Assembly (NCBI GenBank): GCA_014773175.1
Contig: VXCM01002551.1
Coordinates: 65,113-129,112, forward strand
DNA length: 64,000 nucleotides
Source: Lucifuga dentata
Lineage: Eukaryota; Chordata; Actinopteri; Ophidiiformes; Bythitidae
Direction of reading: 5' to 3'
Positions within the stretch are counted from its first letter, which is position 1. Every line of letters starts with the position of its first letter. The notes under the pieces are model-generated. The model did no database searches and was not told the DNA's origin. It saw only the letters and a program-made list of their open reading frames with translations. A program made the position numbers and the translations under genes. Of the stretch, positions 15,308-28,200 are shown one piece after another.

Positions 15308-15313
15308 AATAAA
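15308..15313 (+). terminator. Polyadenylation signal AATAAA, dbnl
   Basis: Canonical AATAAA followed by GT-rich sequence (GTTGTTTATTCTG). It implies a 3' UTR of about 1.1 kb after the TAA at 14230-14232. Confidence 0.55.
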
Positions 15314-15587
15314 AGAAAGAAGTTGTTTATTCTGTTTTTTCTAGTCTGCACACGTTATATAGTAACACTGAAACCTTCAGGGATTTTCAGAAGTTTAACA
15401 GCAACTTAGACTTCAATATGTGCTCTATACATCAGTTTCCTGGAATAAGGCCATAAAGGCGTCATGGGGGGAATTCACCTCTAATGCATAGGTTTCATTT
15501 TCACTTGAAAAACCTGATTTAACTTCTCCCACATCCTTCACGATTAGATCTTTGTTCTGAATGAGAAACGGGTCACACAATTAATGA

Positions 15588-15680
15588 ATAGAATAGAATA
15601 GAATAGCTTTATTGTCATTATACGTAACATATAATGAAATTACAGGTGCTTCTCCCTTAGTGCATAAGTATAAAGTATAA
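15588..15680 (-). repeat. LINE 3'-end fragment with GAATA tail
   Basis: GAATAGAATAGAATAGCTTTATTGTCATTATACGTAAC-type sequence, a very common fish retrotransposon 3' end read on the minus strand (AATAAAG followed by a short tandem tail). Only the terminal part is recognisable. Confidence 0.5.
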
Positions 15681-17879
15681 AAAAGAGTAAAAACAACTTT
15701 GTACACAATGATCTTAACATTCAAAAATTATCACGTCAAAATTGAATTTCCTGAGAAGTTCTCTAATTTTATCGTTCTACATGAAATATATGCAGTATAT
15801 AAGAAACAATAAGCTGAAGTGTTCAATCGGTTTGATGATTGAACAACTTTTATCCAGTATTTTAAACTGATGGTGTAAAATGCATCTGGTGTTTGTCATA
15901 TAAAAGATTTTTTACCACATAAATCCTATCTGGTCCTTTATATTTTTCCTTGAACCACTTAACAGTTTCATTACTGATTAATCTTAACACCCCNCCCACC
16001 ACCACCATCACCACCACACACACAGTTGTGACAGTTGTTCCTTGAAGCAGTATGACAGGTTTTATAGCTGCAATATTACATCAGATCATATTAATTTAAA
16101 CACATTTGTCCAAAATTCAGCTTGAAATGTTTGGTATCATGTTAGAACTTAAAGTTTAGCCAGCTTGAAGAAAGTTTTTCAACTCAGCAGTTCTTGGAAA
16201 AATGACATTGTTTTGCCTATTTCTGTATTTGATCAATTCCCCTTAAATCTTATGTTTGGGTTTACTATTGTGAGCACATTAATCCATGTGCTCACATGTC
16301 AGGGAGGTTATTGGAGACTGGAAATTTAATTATTGTTATCAGTTATCTAAATCAGCTTTTTCCATATGAGTCAAACCATTTTCCAGAGAGGGCACAGGTT
16401 TTCAGTCCAAATAAAAACAGGACACCAGCTGATGCTGATTTATATGCTGATTTCAATGATCAGCATATAATCAATCGACTATATTTGAACCATTACATGT
16501 GCTATTGGACTATACAAATAAACTACATCTACATTGTGTCTTATGTAAAAGTCAATTTATTGATTTCAGTCTGTGTTATTATGTGTATTACTTTTGTTTT
16601 GCCACTTTCTTAGGAATCACAATTTGCATTACTTCTCAAGAAAACATTGCTCTGTTATTTGGGCACTCAACAGGTATTTGCTTATTCTGACATTTAAATG
16701 TTAATCATGTTGAAATGTCATTCTCTATCTGCAGCAGATGGAGGAATAGGGCATCCCCCTTTCAAAAAAGATCAAAAACATGTGAAAGAAATGTGGATCA
16801 TGATGAGCGCTGCTGATCACTTTTCTGTTTTTATTGAGCTCTGTGTAATTTTGGAGGGAAATAGAGGGCAAGTACAATCTAAAGTGATGTTATGAAAGAA
16901 TAAAGAACAGTAAAAAATACAACTTTCTTGTTTTGTCAGCAGCCCTTCTTATCTTGCACATGTAGTTTATTTCAATAAAATGGAAAAATATATAACATAA
17001 CATTTTGCCTGTGACTCATAAATAGTCAAATGAAGGTTAACTGTTTTCTCTAAAGGAAAATGTAGATGCTGTCCTGGTGTTTTATATCGTTGAGGCATTG
17101 AGCAACTGTAACATTTTAAAAGAGAAGTGATTCATATTTTCCTCAGAATGAACAATCTGCTGCTGCTCAGGCTGATCTCAAAGCCTCGATGTAAACTGTA
17201 AAACTGTTTTACTCAGTTCAAAGTTTTTAATAAGTAAAAAAACAAAACAAAACACATACTTAAGTGATTCACGGATACTTTTCCCATCACGTTAACAGGA
17301 TATTTGCTCGATTTCAGTCTGTTTTTCATGTAATACGTGTATATGTCATTGATACCAAATGGGAGCATAATGTATATTTTCCTGTAATTTTGAAACTACA
17401 GGATGTGATTAATAATTTTTGAGCCTCATTTAATATATTTCATTTGCTGTTTTTGCAAATCAACTGAACCCATCTAAGCTAAATGATCATAACTGACAAA
17501 GTCCAGAGGTACCCAAGGCTCCATGATTGTGGCTTTCAACTATTTCACCACCTGTCATACTTGTACAGTAAACTTTAAAGCTGAATTCCATTTAAGAATA
17601 TTTGCCTTTTAACGTTTTCTGTTGTCAGACCAGTTCCATTCATGTATAATCCATCAAGAAATTTATACTTCTTTCTGGAAAAATGAGAAAATATTGCTTT
17701 TATAATAAGCATATTAAGTTGGGATCAGAATCAGTTAATCAGCTACAGCATTATGAATGTATAATATACTATACCATATAAGTCAAACATAATATTTTTT
17801 AAAAATTATTTGTAACTGTTTTTTAAAGAGTATTTGATCTCTGTGTAATGTATAATAACCATTCCCAAAATATTGTCAA

Positions 17880-18030
17880 TCATCCACAGGTTGTGGATTC
17901 AAATTCCTCTCTGACTTTTTGTCTATAGTTCTCAAAGTAAAATAAGTCCAATTTTGGCTTTAGAGTGCACCAAGAATTTTTGGAGAAGATCACATGCTTC
18001 CATATTTACCATATTATTCATTGCAAACTA
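17880..18030 (+). repeat. SINE-like copy 1 (degenerate)
   Basis: Contains a B-box-like GTGGATTCAAATTCC followed by AAAGTAAAATAAGTCCAATTTTGG and TTCCATATTTACCAT. The same order of motifs recurs at 18225-18430, so the two are copies of one repeat. Confidence 0.4.
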
Positions 18031-18224
18031 ATAAAACTTATTTTTTTTTTTATCAGAAAAATCCATGTCTTTCTTTACCAAAATATGCATACAAATTTAC
18101 TTCCTTACATAAAAATCCTGATTGCTGCAGTTCCCCTTAAATAAACTGAATGTGATTCACATGCCTTCCCCTCAAAATGTTTTTTTTTTTTTTTTAAACA
18201 GACATTTAGCCCGTGAAAGTGAAA

Positions 18225-18430
18225 ACATCTATCAAAGTTCTGATAGCTCATCTGATAAGAAGCAGGTTTTTGAATCACATATATTGTGAGTTCAAATCCT
18301 TTATAAAAGTTTGTTTTAATTAGTTTCACCCTGTGGTCCACAATGTAAAATAAAGTACATTTTGCCATTAAGAGTCCAACCAAGAAACCAGGACGTAATT
18401 AAAGTTTCCATAGTTATCATAATGATGGTC
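18225..18430 (+). repeat. SINE-like copy 2 with tRNA-type A and B boxes
   Basis: A-box-like TAGCTCATCTGATAAG (about 18244) and B-box-like GAGTTCAAATCC (about 18288) are spaced as in a tRNA-derived SINE head. The 3' body (AATGTAAAATAAAGTACATTTTG, TTTCCATAGTTATCAT) parallels copy 1. It is too degenerate to be a functional tRNA. Confidence 0.45.
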
Positions 18431-19016
18431 AAATTAAAACTGAACATTGTACATGAAAATTCACCTTTGTACATATTTTTAATATAACCAATGCATGAAA
18501 AAAAAAACTTTCAATATGAAACCAATACATACTTTTTTTTACTTAGGCAGTTTAACTTGCATTCACACTTTGTATTTTATTGTGTCTGTTTTATTGATGT
18601 ATTTTGCTATAACCATTTCTTATCTTTTTGTCATCCCATAAAGTTATGTTTTCTGATTTATTTTGGCAGTGTGATGTTTTTTTTAAAATTTGATTGTTAA
18701 ATTACTTTTTTTAAATGACTTGAAAAAATGAAATTAATTGTGATTAATCACTTTTTTGAATACAGTTTTGTCATGTACAAAATAAGTTGTGTTAGCTATA
18801 TATTGAGAAATAGCAATCAGATTTTTAAAAAATTATCATTTTTTATAAATATAAAATCATAGACAAAAACATTATATTCATTATTTATCAGTCTGGATTT
18901 ATCAACAAACTTTGGAATATATAGAATTTTGGACATAAGCAAAGAATGAGTCTGACCCCATACAAATATATCAATTAAACCCTGCTTATGAGAAAAAATA
19001 AACAAAGAAAATCTAT

Positions 19017-19143
19017 TATGACGCTTATGTTAAAAAAAAAAAAGAAAGAAAAGAAAAAGAAATCCAACTCAACTTCCCANTATGACGCTTATGTTAAAAA
19101 AAAAAAAGAAAGAAAAGAAAAAGAAATCCAACTCAACTTCCCA
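19017..19143. repeat. Assembly seam: 63-bp exact direct duplication around N
   Basis: 19017-19079 and 19081-19143 are identical and separated by the single N at 19080. This is best read as two contig ends that overlap but were not merged. Confidence 0.85.
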
Positions 19144-19285
19144 GAATCCTTTGCCGTGGAGCATTTGGTCGACCAATGAAATCACGGTGTGGAGACTCCT
19201 TCCTCTTTGCTGTTGTGAAGTTAAAGCAAGGAGCCGCATGAAAAACTGAACAAGTAAATCCAGAGACAAGAGGGCGTCTCTAGAA

Positions 19286-22200
19286 ATGGGTGAGAAATAC
19301 TTTTTATTATAACCTTGATGTACATATTTACTAATACATTTCTAACTACAAAAAGCTACAAATCATATAATGTGAAAAACTGAACAAAATCTGTTTTTAC
19401 ATCTGCAAAATCATTTGTGAAATGATTTCTTATCAGAGTCAATCAGATAACATTTGAGATTTATATCCTGCAGATATTCTAAACACACAGTAACACAGCC
19501 ATGAAAAGGAACAACATATATTTAAAGGTGCTAGAAAATGAGAAAATGTATCAGAAATATTACTTTGACACTTGAAATGGAGAAGTTATAGGCTATAGAA
19601 AGCAGAATTAAAAGTTCAAGCCACAGCACAGGAAATAAGTGATGTCAAAAGAGAAGCATATTGGTTTTGCACATCAGCGATATCACTGTGGGTGATGGTA
19701 TATGAGATACTGACAGTTTGAAAGAGTGATATACACATTTCATGCTCAAGAAGTCTGAATTGTGATTTTTAACATTTTTAACACTTTCCAAACAAACAAA
19801 CAAATAAAAATGAGTCACAGAGTCATATCATATATTTACAGGTGTGTTTTCTCATGCTTGCATAAATATCAGGGATTTAGGTTTACTTAAAACTGCAGTT
19901 ATTCATTGCATTATTTTTCATGTACAGTAACTTTAGTTTTACAATATCACAAATTACACTGTACAAGAACGATTATGTTCATGAGCAGGAAGTGGTTTTG
20001 AAATCTGTGGTTTAATAACAGACTTAGACCATACGTTCGACTTTTTTCCCTGCTGATCAATCATATGATATTCAATTACCAAGCAACTGCCAAGCCAATA
20101 ATGATGCAGAACTCTGACATTAACGCTTTGCAATTCATTTATGTCATGCATCACTGCATCACTGGACCACCCTTGGATTGTGGACAAATGATCCTTATAC
20201 TGTTTCATGGCTCGATTGCAGTATCTTCCTATATTGTAAGATCTTTGTAATTTGCCTCCTTCCCCACCTAAAGCTCCTATTGTACACCTGATCATCCAAA
20301 GAGAGAGGGTCTTTCCTGAAGTTTCTTTCATATTCTTCCTTACGTGCTTGAGTTTTTCAGGGAGTTTTTCCTCATATTCTGGTTGGGATCATTTGCTGTA
20401 TGGGCCTGTAATGCCCTTTGAGATCTGTATGTGACATTAGGCTATACAAATAATCTTGATTTGAGTGAGGGTGGGGGGGGNTCGGATCCCTATTAGTTTC
20501 CATGAATGCAGTTGATACTCTTCCTGGGCTTTAAAAATACAGAAAAATAAGAAATAATTTGATACACCTAAGACATTAATAGTGTTGCAAATGTTTATCA
20601 CTGATAGAAATGACTGATTTGTATTTAATTAATCACATAAAACTGCAAAGCCCAATTTTCAGCAGCCATTACTCTAGTGTTCTAATGACAAGCTCCTTTA
20701 GGTCATCCTTAATTAACCACATGCATCAGATTGCCAAGAAACTGAAGATTTCATACAAAGGTGTTCACCACTGTCTTGAGAGAAAAGGGTAAACTGGATC
20801 TAACCAGGACAGGAAAAGAAACAGAAGATCAAATGCACAACTGCTTAAGAGGATAAAAAAACAGAGTCTGTAGTTTGAGAAACAGATACCTTACAGGTCC
20901 TCAGTTGGCTGCTTCCTTAAAAATAGTAATAATACATGATAATGCCAGCGTCATCTGCAACAGTGAAAAGATGACTCCAGGATGCTGGCTGAAGCTTTTC
21001 TTTGAAACTCTGCCTGAGTTTCAAAGAAAAAGCCATATCTGAAACTAGCAAATACAAACAAAATCATCCCTGTCTGTGCCCATTTTACAGTTTCAGATAA
21101 CTAGCATTAGCCGCTGTAAATGGGGCTTTGCAGTTTTATGTGAGTACTTAATTATAAATCAGTCATTTCCAGCAGTAATACACCTTTGCCACATTATTAA
21201 TGCCCTGGCTATATATTTGCATCAATTGAATGCCAGGGCATTTGCATAAATTTAATGCCACCTTGATGAATACAAGTATCAATTTCTATCTAAAACATGA
21301 AAATTTCTGGGTGATTCCAAACTTTTGAACATCAAATATATAAAATAAAATAAATAAGGCAAACATAGAAGAAATAAAGAAAAAGTAGATAACTGTAATG
21401 CAATATACTTAAGAACTACTGGGTTATGTGAATAATGTCGTCTTTTGTTTTGTTCTGTGGAAAACTTCTCAAACAGCAATGTTTCTATGACAACTCTTTA
21501 TTTTTGAGTCATTTCTTGTCTCTGTTCTGTGTTTCATGTCAATGTTAGAGACTCAAGAGGACCAAAATGAGATGCCACAACAAACAGCAGCCAGTGAAGA
21601 AGAGAAAGTAAAGACAAACCAGGTAAGCCTGATAAAATGTCAGTTAGCCTTCTGGGTAGTTTTCACCAGTTACAGTTAATCACTGACTATAGACGTGACT
21701 GTCAGAGTGAGTTATGAGTCGTGTTTTCATTTCCCTTTTTTGATGAATTTGAGATCATGGCGAATTTGGAAGCCCTGAATTGTGTGTGAAGAATTCTGAA
21801 ATGAGTAACAAAGAAAAAATGATCCAGCTGTACATTCTAAGAGGACACATACAGAAAGTGCAGGAGGTTCTCACTGACTCTGTTCTGGTAACTGAAGTAA
21901 AAGATACAATATGAGAAATACAAATTAGCTCATGAAATTTCCAGGGCTGATGTCAGTTGAAAGGCTCGTGGTTTCTGTGGTGACTCCTGGTCTGCAGATA
22001 GCATCAAACCTGCATGCCATTCACAATCATTATGAGAGTCATATATTGACGCACTGACATGAACGTCACCCACGCTGTTTTCCAAAAAATTTCATGTAGT
22101 GGAAATGATCTGAATGTTTCACACTGATATTCATGCAGGTCAAGAGGACTAGCTGTATGTGGCCTAGCCTGCAGACATTTCCTGTAGGCAACCACTGATG

Positions 22201-25200
22201 CAGAAACCTGAAAGTTTTGTGAATCAGTATTGAAAGTAAATACAGCGCTTGACTGAGAAGTTCTGAGCCTTTCAACATTATCTCTTTCTAATTTGAAACA
22301 CTCCTGCCAGTGATGATGGAGGGATTTTATCCTAGTTCCACAGCTGTCCAAAATGTCCTAAATACAGCTAATATGACATCATCATCATCTGAGGCCAAAC
22401 AGGTTCCAGCTAAAGCTTTTTTTTTTTTTAATTTTCAGATGTGAAAGTCAAAGGGACCAAATCAGAGCCACATCATATTGGTTTTGCATGTTTGAGCCCA
22501 ATAAGTACTACCCACGTACAGGTTACATGACTACCCACCATTTTCCAAACCATAAAACCATATTTTAGTTTTTGTCTTATTTTTTCAAATCACCTAATCT
22601 TTCAAAGTAAAATTTTCAGGTGATACCCACCTTAAAATACAGTGTTTTCTATGCTAACCCTTAATTGTGGAAGGCACAGGCCTTCTCTTGGGATAATATT
22701 CCCTGGCGGAGACATAGATTTTCTTCTGTAGCTCTGTGTTGAATCCATGTTGAAACTCTAAAATTATGTTACTTCTACAAAAACATTTGTCAACATATAC
22801 ATCTAATATTCATCTTAAAGGACCATACCACACATTTTGCATGTTTGAGCCTAATATATTTAATTTTCATACACATAACGTTACTGATAACCATTTCCCN
22901 TTTGCATGTTTGAGCCTAATATATTTAATTTTCATACACATAACGTTACTGATAACCATTTCCCAAAGCATACTACTGGAACGGTGAATTAAAAATTTTT
23001 TTTCCTATCTTCCAGACCACCTTTGGTTTCAGTTCATTCTGGTATGCTATTAAAATCAACTTATTGATACTTGAAACATTCTTGGAATAGGTAATCCATC
23101 ATCACAAACAAGACGTATATTCAGGTTTTTTTTATTTTTGAAGTTACGTAATTTTAGCATTTCAGCACAATAAAATGCATGGAGTGATCTGAAAATGCTT
23201 CTTATTGTCAGTTCTTCACTACAGCACTTGAATGCACCACTAGGAAGCATTTTCAGATCACTCTGCACTNTTTTTTTTTTTTTTTTTTAATTGCAATTTT
23301 ATGTACTACTCACCATATCTAAGAATCAGCTCAGGGAAATATGAAGATGTTCTGGAATTATGAAATAGAACTTTTAGACATTTATTTTCATATAATACAT
23401 ACAACATGGGTTGAATTATTGGGAAAAGACACTGATGTAAGAAATCTAAGTTTGTTTCCTCTGGTGGAAAGTCAGAGATGTTGGCTGGGAACAGCAGCAG
23501 TGTGGAGCAGCTTAAGTGTGACTCAGTCGGAGCGATCTGCACCTTCACTATTACTCACTGTAGACGCCTGCTTCTGGGAACCAGGAACCACACAGAGGAA
23601 CTTGATTCAATATGAAACCATCTCGTGCTGTTCTGTTGTACAACGACAGCCACAGAAATAAAGCAGCTTCTACATGTGGTGATTCAAACTAAAACACTGA
23701 CAGTCTGCTGTGGTCGTATTTGACATCCAGTATGTCAAAATAGATCCATCTGGTAGTGATGTGAGATCTCAAATTGAAATATCGAGCGTGAAATGCCTTC
23801 TCTGCTTTCATTTCACTGCAATAACACAACTGACTACATGAGCGTTCATACATCAGGAATAATATTGTTTCTGTGGGAACTAATTATGGTCCACATAGAG
23901 TAAAGAAATGAGGTTACATCTTTTGCATGTACCAGATGTTCCTAATTTAAAGGTTCACACTGGTGATTTTTGCATGTTTGAGCCTAAAAAATACAACCCA
24001 TATATACATCACATTAAATAAATAAGTAAACATTAATTGTTTTTCCTACCTTCCATTGGTTTCAGTTATGTTATTAAAATCAACTTGTAGAGACTTGAAA
24101 CGTGCTTGAGATAAGCAATCCATCACAGTGAGCAAAACAAGTATTATTATTATTATTATTATTAATAATAATTTTTTTTGTCGAAATTACTTAATTTAAC
24201 CCGTCCAACATGGAGCTACAAGGGGGAAAAAAAAAAAAAAAAAAAAAAAAAGTTTCCATCAAGGAATATAGTCCCAGGAGAAGACTGCTTTTATCAAGAA
24301 ATTAGAATAGCTGTGCCTTCTACAATCACCTGTGTCTGTTAGCAGGTGAAATATTAAAATTATTTTGATATTATAATATCAAAATTACTGAACATTTGAT
24401 TTTGAAAGATTAGGGGATTTAGCAAACTATAACGAAAAGTAAAATACAGTTTTTATGTTATGTGTATGCAGGTACTATTTATTGGACTCAAACATGCACC
24501 ACCGGTATGGTCCTTTAATTTAGCCTCAGAAGTTACAGATACCAGCTTGTCACATTTTAATATTATTTGCTTATAACATGTAAGAATAAGTGGGGGAAAG
24601 TGCATTATTATTTATCTCAGGAATTTTAGTTTAAAAAAAAAATCTGGTCTGTGCATAAAATTTTGTCTCACACAGAGAAACACTCACAAGCTTACACAAT
24701 GACACAAAAAAAAAAAAAAAAAAAAAAAGCCAAATGTTCTAGTTGAAACGTGTAATTTAACCCATTAATTGGGAAATTTCTCAACACTTGAATTTTCATA
24801 AGAGTTGAAAAAGTATGCCAGGCATTAGCGATAGAAAGTACTGGCAGAAGACTTCAGAAGATTTAAATGAAGGTTAAACCTCCAAAGCTGTTAATAGAAA
24901 TCAGCATATACTGTAAGATGTGGCATTATTAGAGGAAATTTTCTGCTAAATGACAACAGCAGTGGTTTATTCTGGCTCAGACAGGGCGAAAATACAGAAA
25001 CAGTTTTATCTGTATCAACAGCTTCATGCAGCGTCCTCACTTCTCCTCTTGGAGGCTTTCAAACTGATGATTTGAATTCTGCATGCATCCACTCTTTCAT
25101 TTCTGCTTTCCCGTAAACCACAAATAGTGACATTGTTAATTTCTTCTACTGGAATTTTGGTACACAGCTACATCAGCTACAACAGCTACATGTGCTACAT

Positions 25201-28200
25201 GTGTCTTAAATTGTACTTAAAACAACTGACTCTATATGTTAGCAGAATTAATCTCATATACAATGCAAATTAAAATGCAAACAATATGTATGTTTCAGAG
25301 ATGGATATTTTTTTAAAATTTGATATCTCATCATTCACCAGTAATACACACTGTGCCACATGAATAAATCTTGTTTTCTTTTTCTCTTATGTTTGTTTTT
25401 GAGTGCGACATTTCTGATATCTGTGACTTACAGCTCTAGACCAAAAACCCCACAAGTCTGCTGCTCACTCCAGACAGGATGTATAGCGGTTATGAACTGA
25501 AAGTAGCGGTAAAACCCTAAACTCCGATTTTGATGTTTCATTTCAGTATTTGTGTCCCCAGAGATGACAATGTCACTTTGTTTCCCATCTATGAAAATTC
25601 TGTAATTCTGGTAACCTGGTATCTTGTATTAATGGCTATATTTTCTCTGTTCTAGATCTCACCTGTTATTGAGATTCATGACTCTACAACTGAATGTGAG
25701 GAAGAGTCGACACCTGGTGCTGTAGAGATGGAGGATAAGTCATTTGTGTCAAGCTTATACTCTTTTATGAAAGCCAGAGGTACACCCATAGAAAGGATTC
25801 CACATCTGGGCTTCAAACAGAGTGAGTTGACTTACTGTACTACTGGTATTGTGTTGTCTGTGCAGTATTCGTACTGATTGTGAATGAGAATCAGTTGTGT
25901 TCTGATGCGTTTTTTCCACTCTCAGTTAACCTTTGGAGAATCTACAAAGCTGTTGAGAAACTTGGAGGTTATGATTCAGTGAGTACGGTTTCTTCATTCT
26001 GAAGTTAGGGATGTTATTGCTTTGAATGTTGCAAAAGGCCACTGGCTTCTAAGTGGAAAATAAGTATAGGTCAGGGGATGTAACCGTGGTTTCTGCCAGC
26101 TCTTCCTGTATCAGCGCTTGTGCTATCTTTGATGTTTATGCTACAAGTTGACAGTATGCATCTATTACTGAAAAGGCAGCAGACAGGGCTGGTCTGAGCA
26201 TCTTTGGGGCCCTGAACAGAGTTTGACCCTCACCTCCACCCCCACACCACCTCTGTGTTTCAAGTTAGAACAACTCAAGCTTGTGTGGGAACAGAAGAAA
26301 TTGAGTATTAAAAAAAAAAAACAATGCAACATATCAACGTACAAGGCATTTAAGCTCTTTTATGCCCCATCTACAGTTTCTTTTTTGATAAGTGCAAATA
26401 TACAGTCAGTACATTTACATGCACATTAAAATGTTGATTACACTCAGATAAAGTCAATAAATTGAGTTTAGGTAATATAGACACCATTGCTCGACTGAAA
26501 TCGGCATAAATTGGAGTAAGCTTACTCTGAGTAACAGATCTACATCATGCGATTGCAAATCGATTTATTGGGGCTAAACTTCATAATTGGAACAAGCTGC
26601 CTCCACATGTATTTCCTCACCAGGCAAACTCTCCTCATACTACGATTACTTGACACCTCGTGCATTCGGTGGAATCCTATTAATTCCATCCATGTACACA
26701 TCTCACTCACATTATTGCCTTAATAAGAGTACAGATAAATAATCAGAGATAGAGCATTCATGTCGATGTACTGAATGATATTATGAATAAACTAAACATT
26801 TTACATTGCTAATTTGCTTATTTTGAGGCCCCCTAGTGGCCATCAGGTTCTGAGCAATCATAAGCTGCATCGCCAGGTACAATTGACCCAATTCTAATTT
26901 TTTGCAAATGCAGGTTCTTTCATGGCTAAACCAATTAAACACAAGCTTTAGATAGGGACCACTTAAAAAAGAAGATGTAAAGAGTCTATCAAAAAATATT
27001 GGATATTGTACTTTGTGCATCCTGGTGTGATGATTATTTTCCCTAGAGATGTCAAAAGATTATTTTAAATATTATAAACTAGCACTGTTATAAATCCACA
27101 TTATTTTTGTCCTGTGTAAAACAATAGGTGACAGCGCGACGTCTCTGGAAGAATGTGTATGATGAGCTGGGTGGAAGTCCAGGGAGCACCAGTGCTGCTA
27201 CTTGCACCCGCAAACACTATGAGAGGTGATAACACTTCTGCCCCTAACCTCCAACCAACCTGTTAATCACAAAATTACTATATCAACCAACTCTAAATGT
27301 TTTATCTATGTGATAGGTTGGTGTTACCCTTTGAGAGACATTTAAAAGGAGAAGAAGACAAACCTCTGCCTCCTACCAAACCACGGAAAATATACAAGAG
27401 AAATTTTGATAGCCGGGTCAATAAGGCTGAAGGGAAGAGGAAAAGAACTCATTCAGATGGGGACATGGTCTCGGAGGTAACATGCTGTGTCTGTGTCTTC
27501 ACATTTTTGCTCCAGTCTTTGCTGATATTTTATTTGAAAATGATCATCTGTTATTTTGTAGTTGCTGAACCGGAGGAGCCCAGAAGTTGCCTGCCAAACC
27601 AAGGCAGAGAGACATGCTAATTCCACTCTGTGGGCTGCCACATCTGACAGACACCATCCAGATTGTTCCCCACCAAACAGAGGCACCAGCGACCTTTGCA
27701 CCATGTATGCATGTAACCCCCTTCTCCAGGTCCCTACATCAACCTCCTGGACAGGTCACGTCCCATCTGCTGCAGGAGAGGTCATCTCTCCCCTTGAGAA
27801 GAAAAAGCGAGTAGCCCAGGCCAGCCTCAACTTGCCACTGAGCCCCCATTGTGAGGATAAAGACAGACCGTCTGTCATCCACTGCTCCCAGTCTCCAGCT
27901 TTGGCTTCTTCCAGTCACAACTGCAACTCCTCTGAAGGCTCCCCGCTTCCTTTGTCCTCCTCATCTTCCCGCAGTCCATCTCCTTTCTCTGTTTCATCAG
28001 AAGACGATCAAGCAGGTCATGAAGACAAGCCTGCATCAAAAACTGAATTACATGAAAGCTGCTCTGGCACCATCAAAAATACATCAGGCTGCAATGAGGA
28101 GAGCAGAAGTCAGAAATCCAAAGACCCTGCAGGACAGAATAATGCTGCTCCTCACATCAGCTCCCAACCTTTTAACACAGATTTTATTAAAGACCAGGCT

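Larger units (their letters stand above)
15314..19200. other. Gene-free spacer between dbnl and the ARID gene
   Basis: About 3.9 kb, strongly AT-rich. No exon with conserved coding sequence was found on either strand. It contains a LINE tail fragment, SINE-like copies, a CA-rich stretch near 15995-16023 with an N at 15994, and an assembly seam at 19080. Confidence 0.65.
22817..23300 (+). mobile_element. TTAAAGGACC-family MITE, copy B (right end missing)
   Basis: Left terminus CTTAAAGGACCATACCACAC, then the family body (TTCATTCTGGTATGCTATT, CTTGAAACATTCTTGG). The copy diverges at about 23188 into a hairpin and ends in a T tract at an N. A 64-bp stretch is duplicated around N 22900. Confidence 0.7.
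21623..25655 (+). other. Intron 2 of the ARID gene
   Basis: About 4 kb with no recognised exon. It is dominated by MITE copies A-C and simple repeats, including an A tract near 24702-24728. Confidence 0.6.

Noticed and set aside
23341..23661. 106-residue plus-strand ORF in ARID intron 2
   Set aside because: No domain, no splice support, and flanked by repeats and an N.
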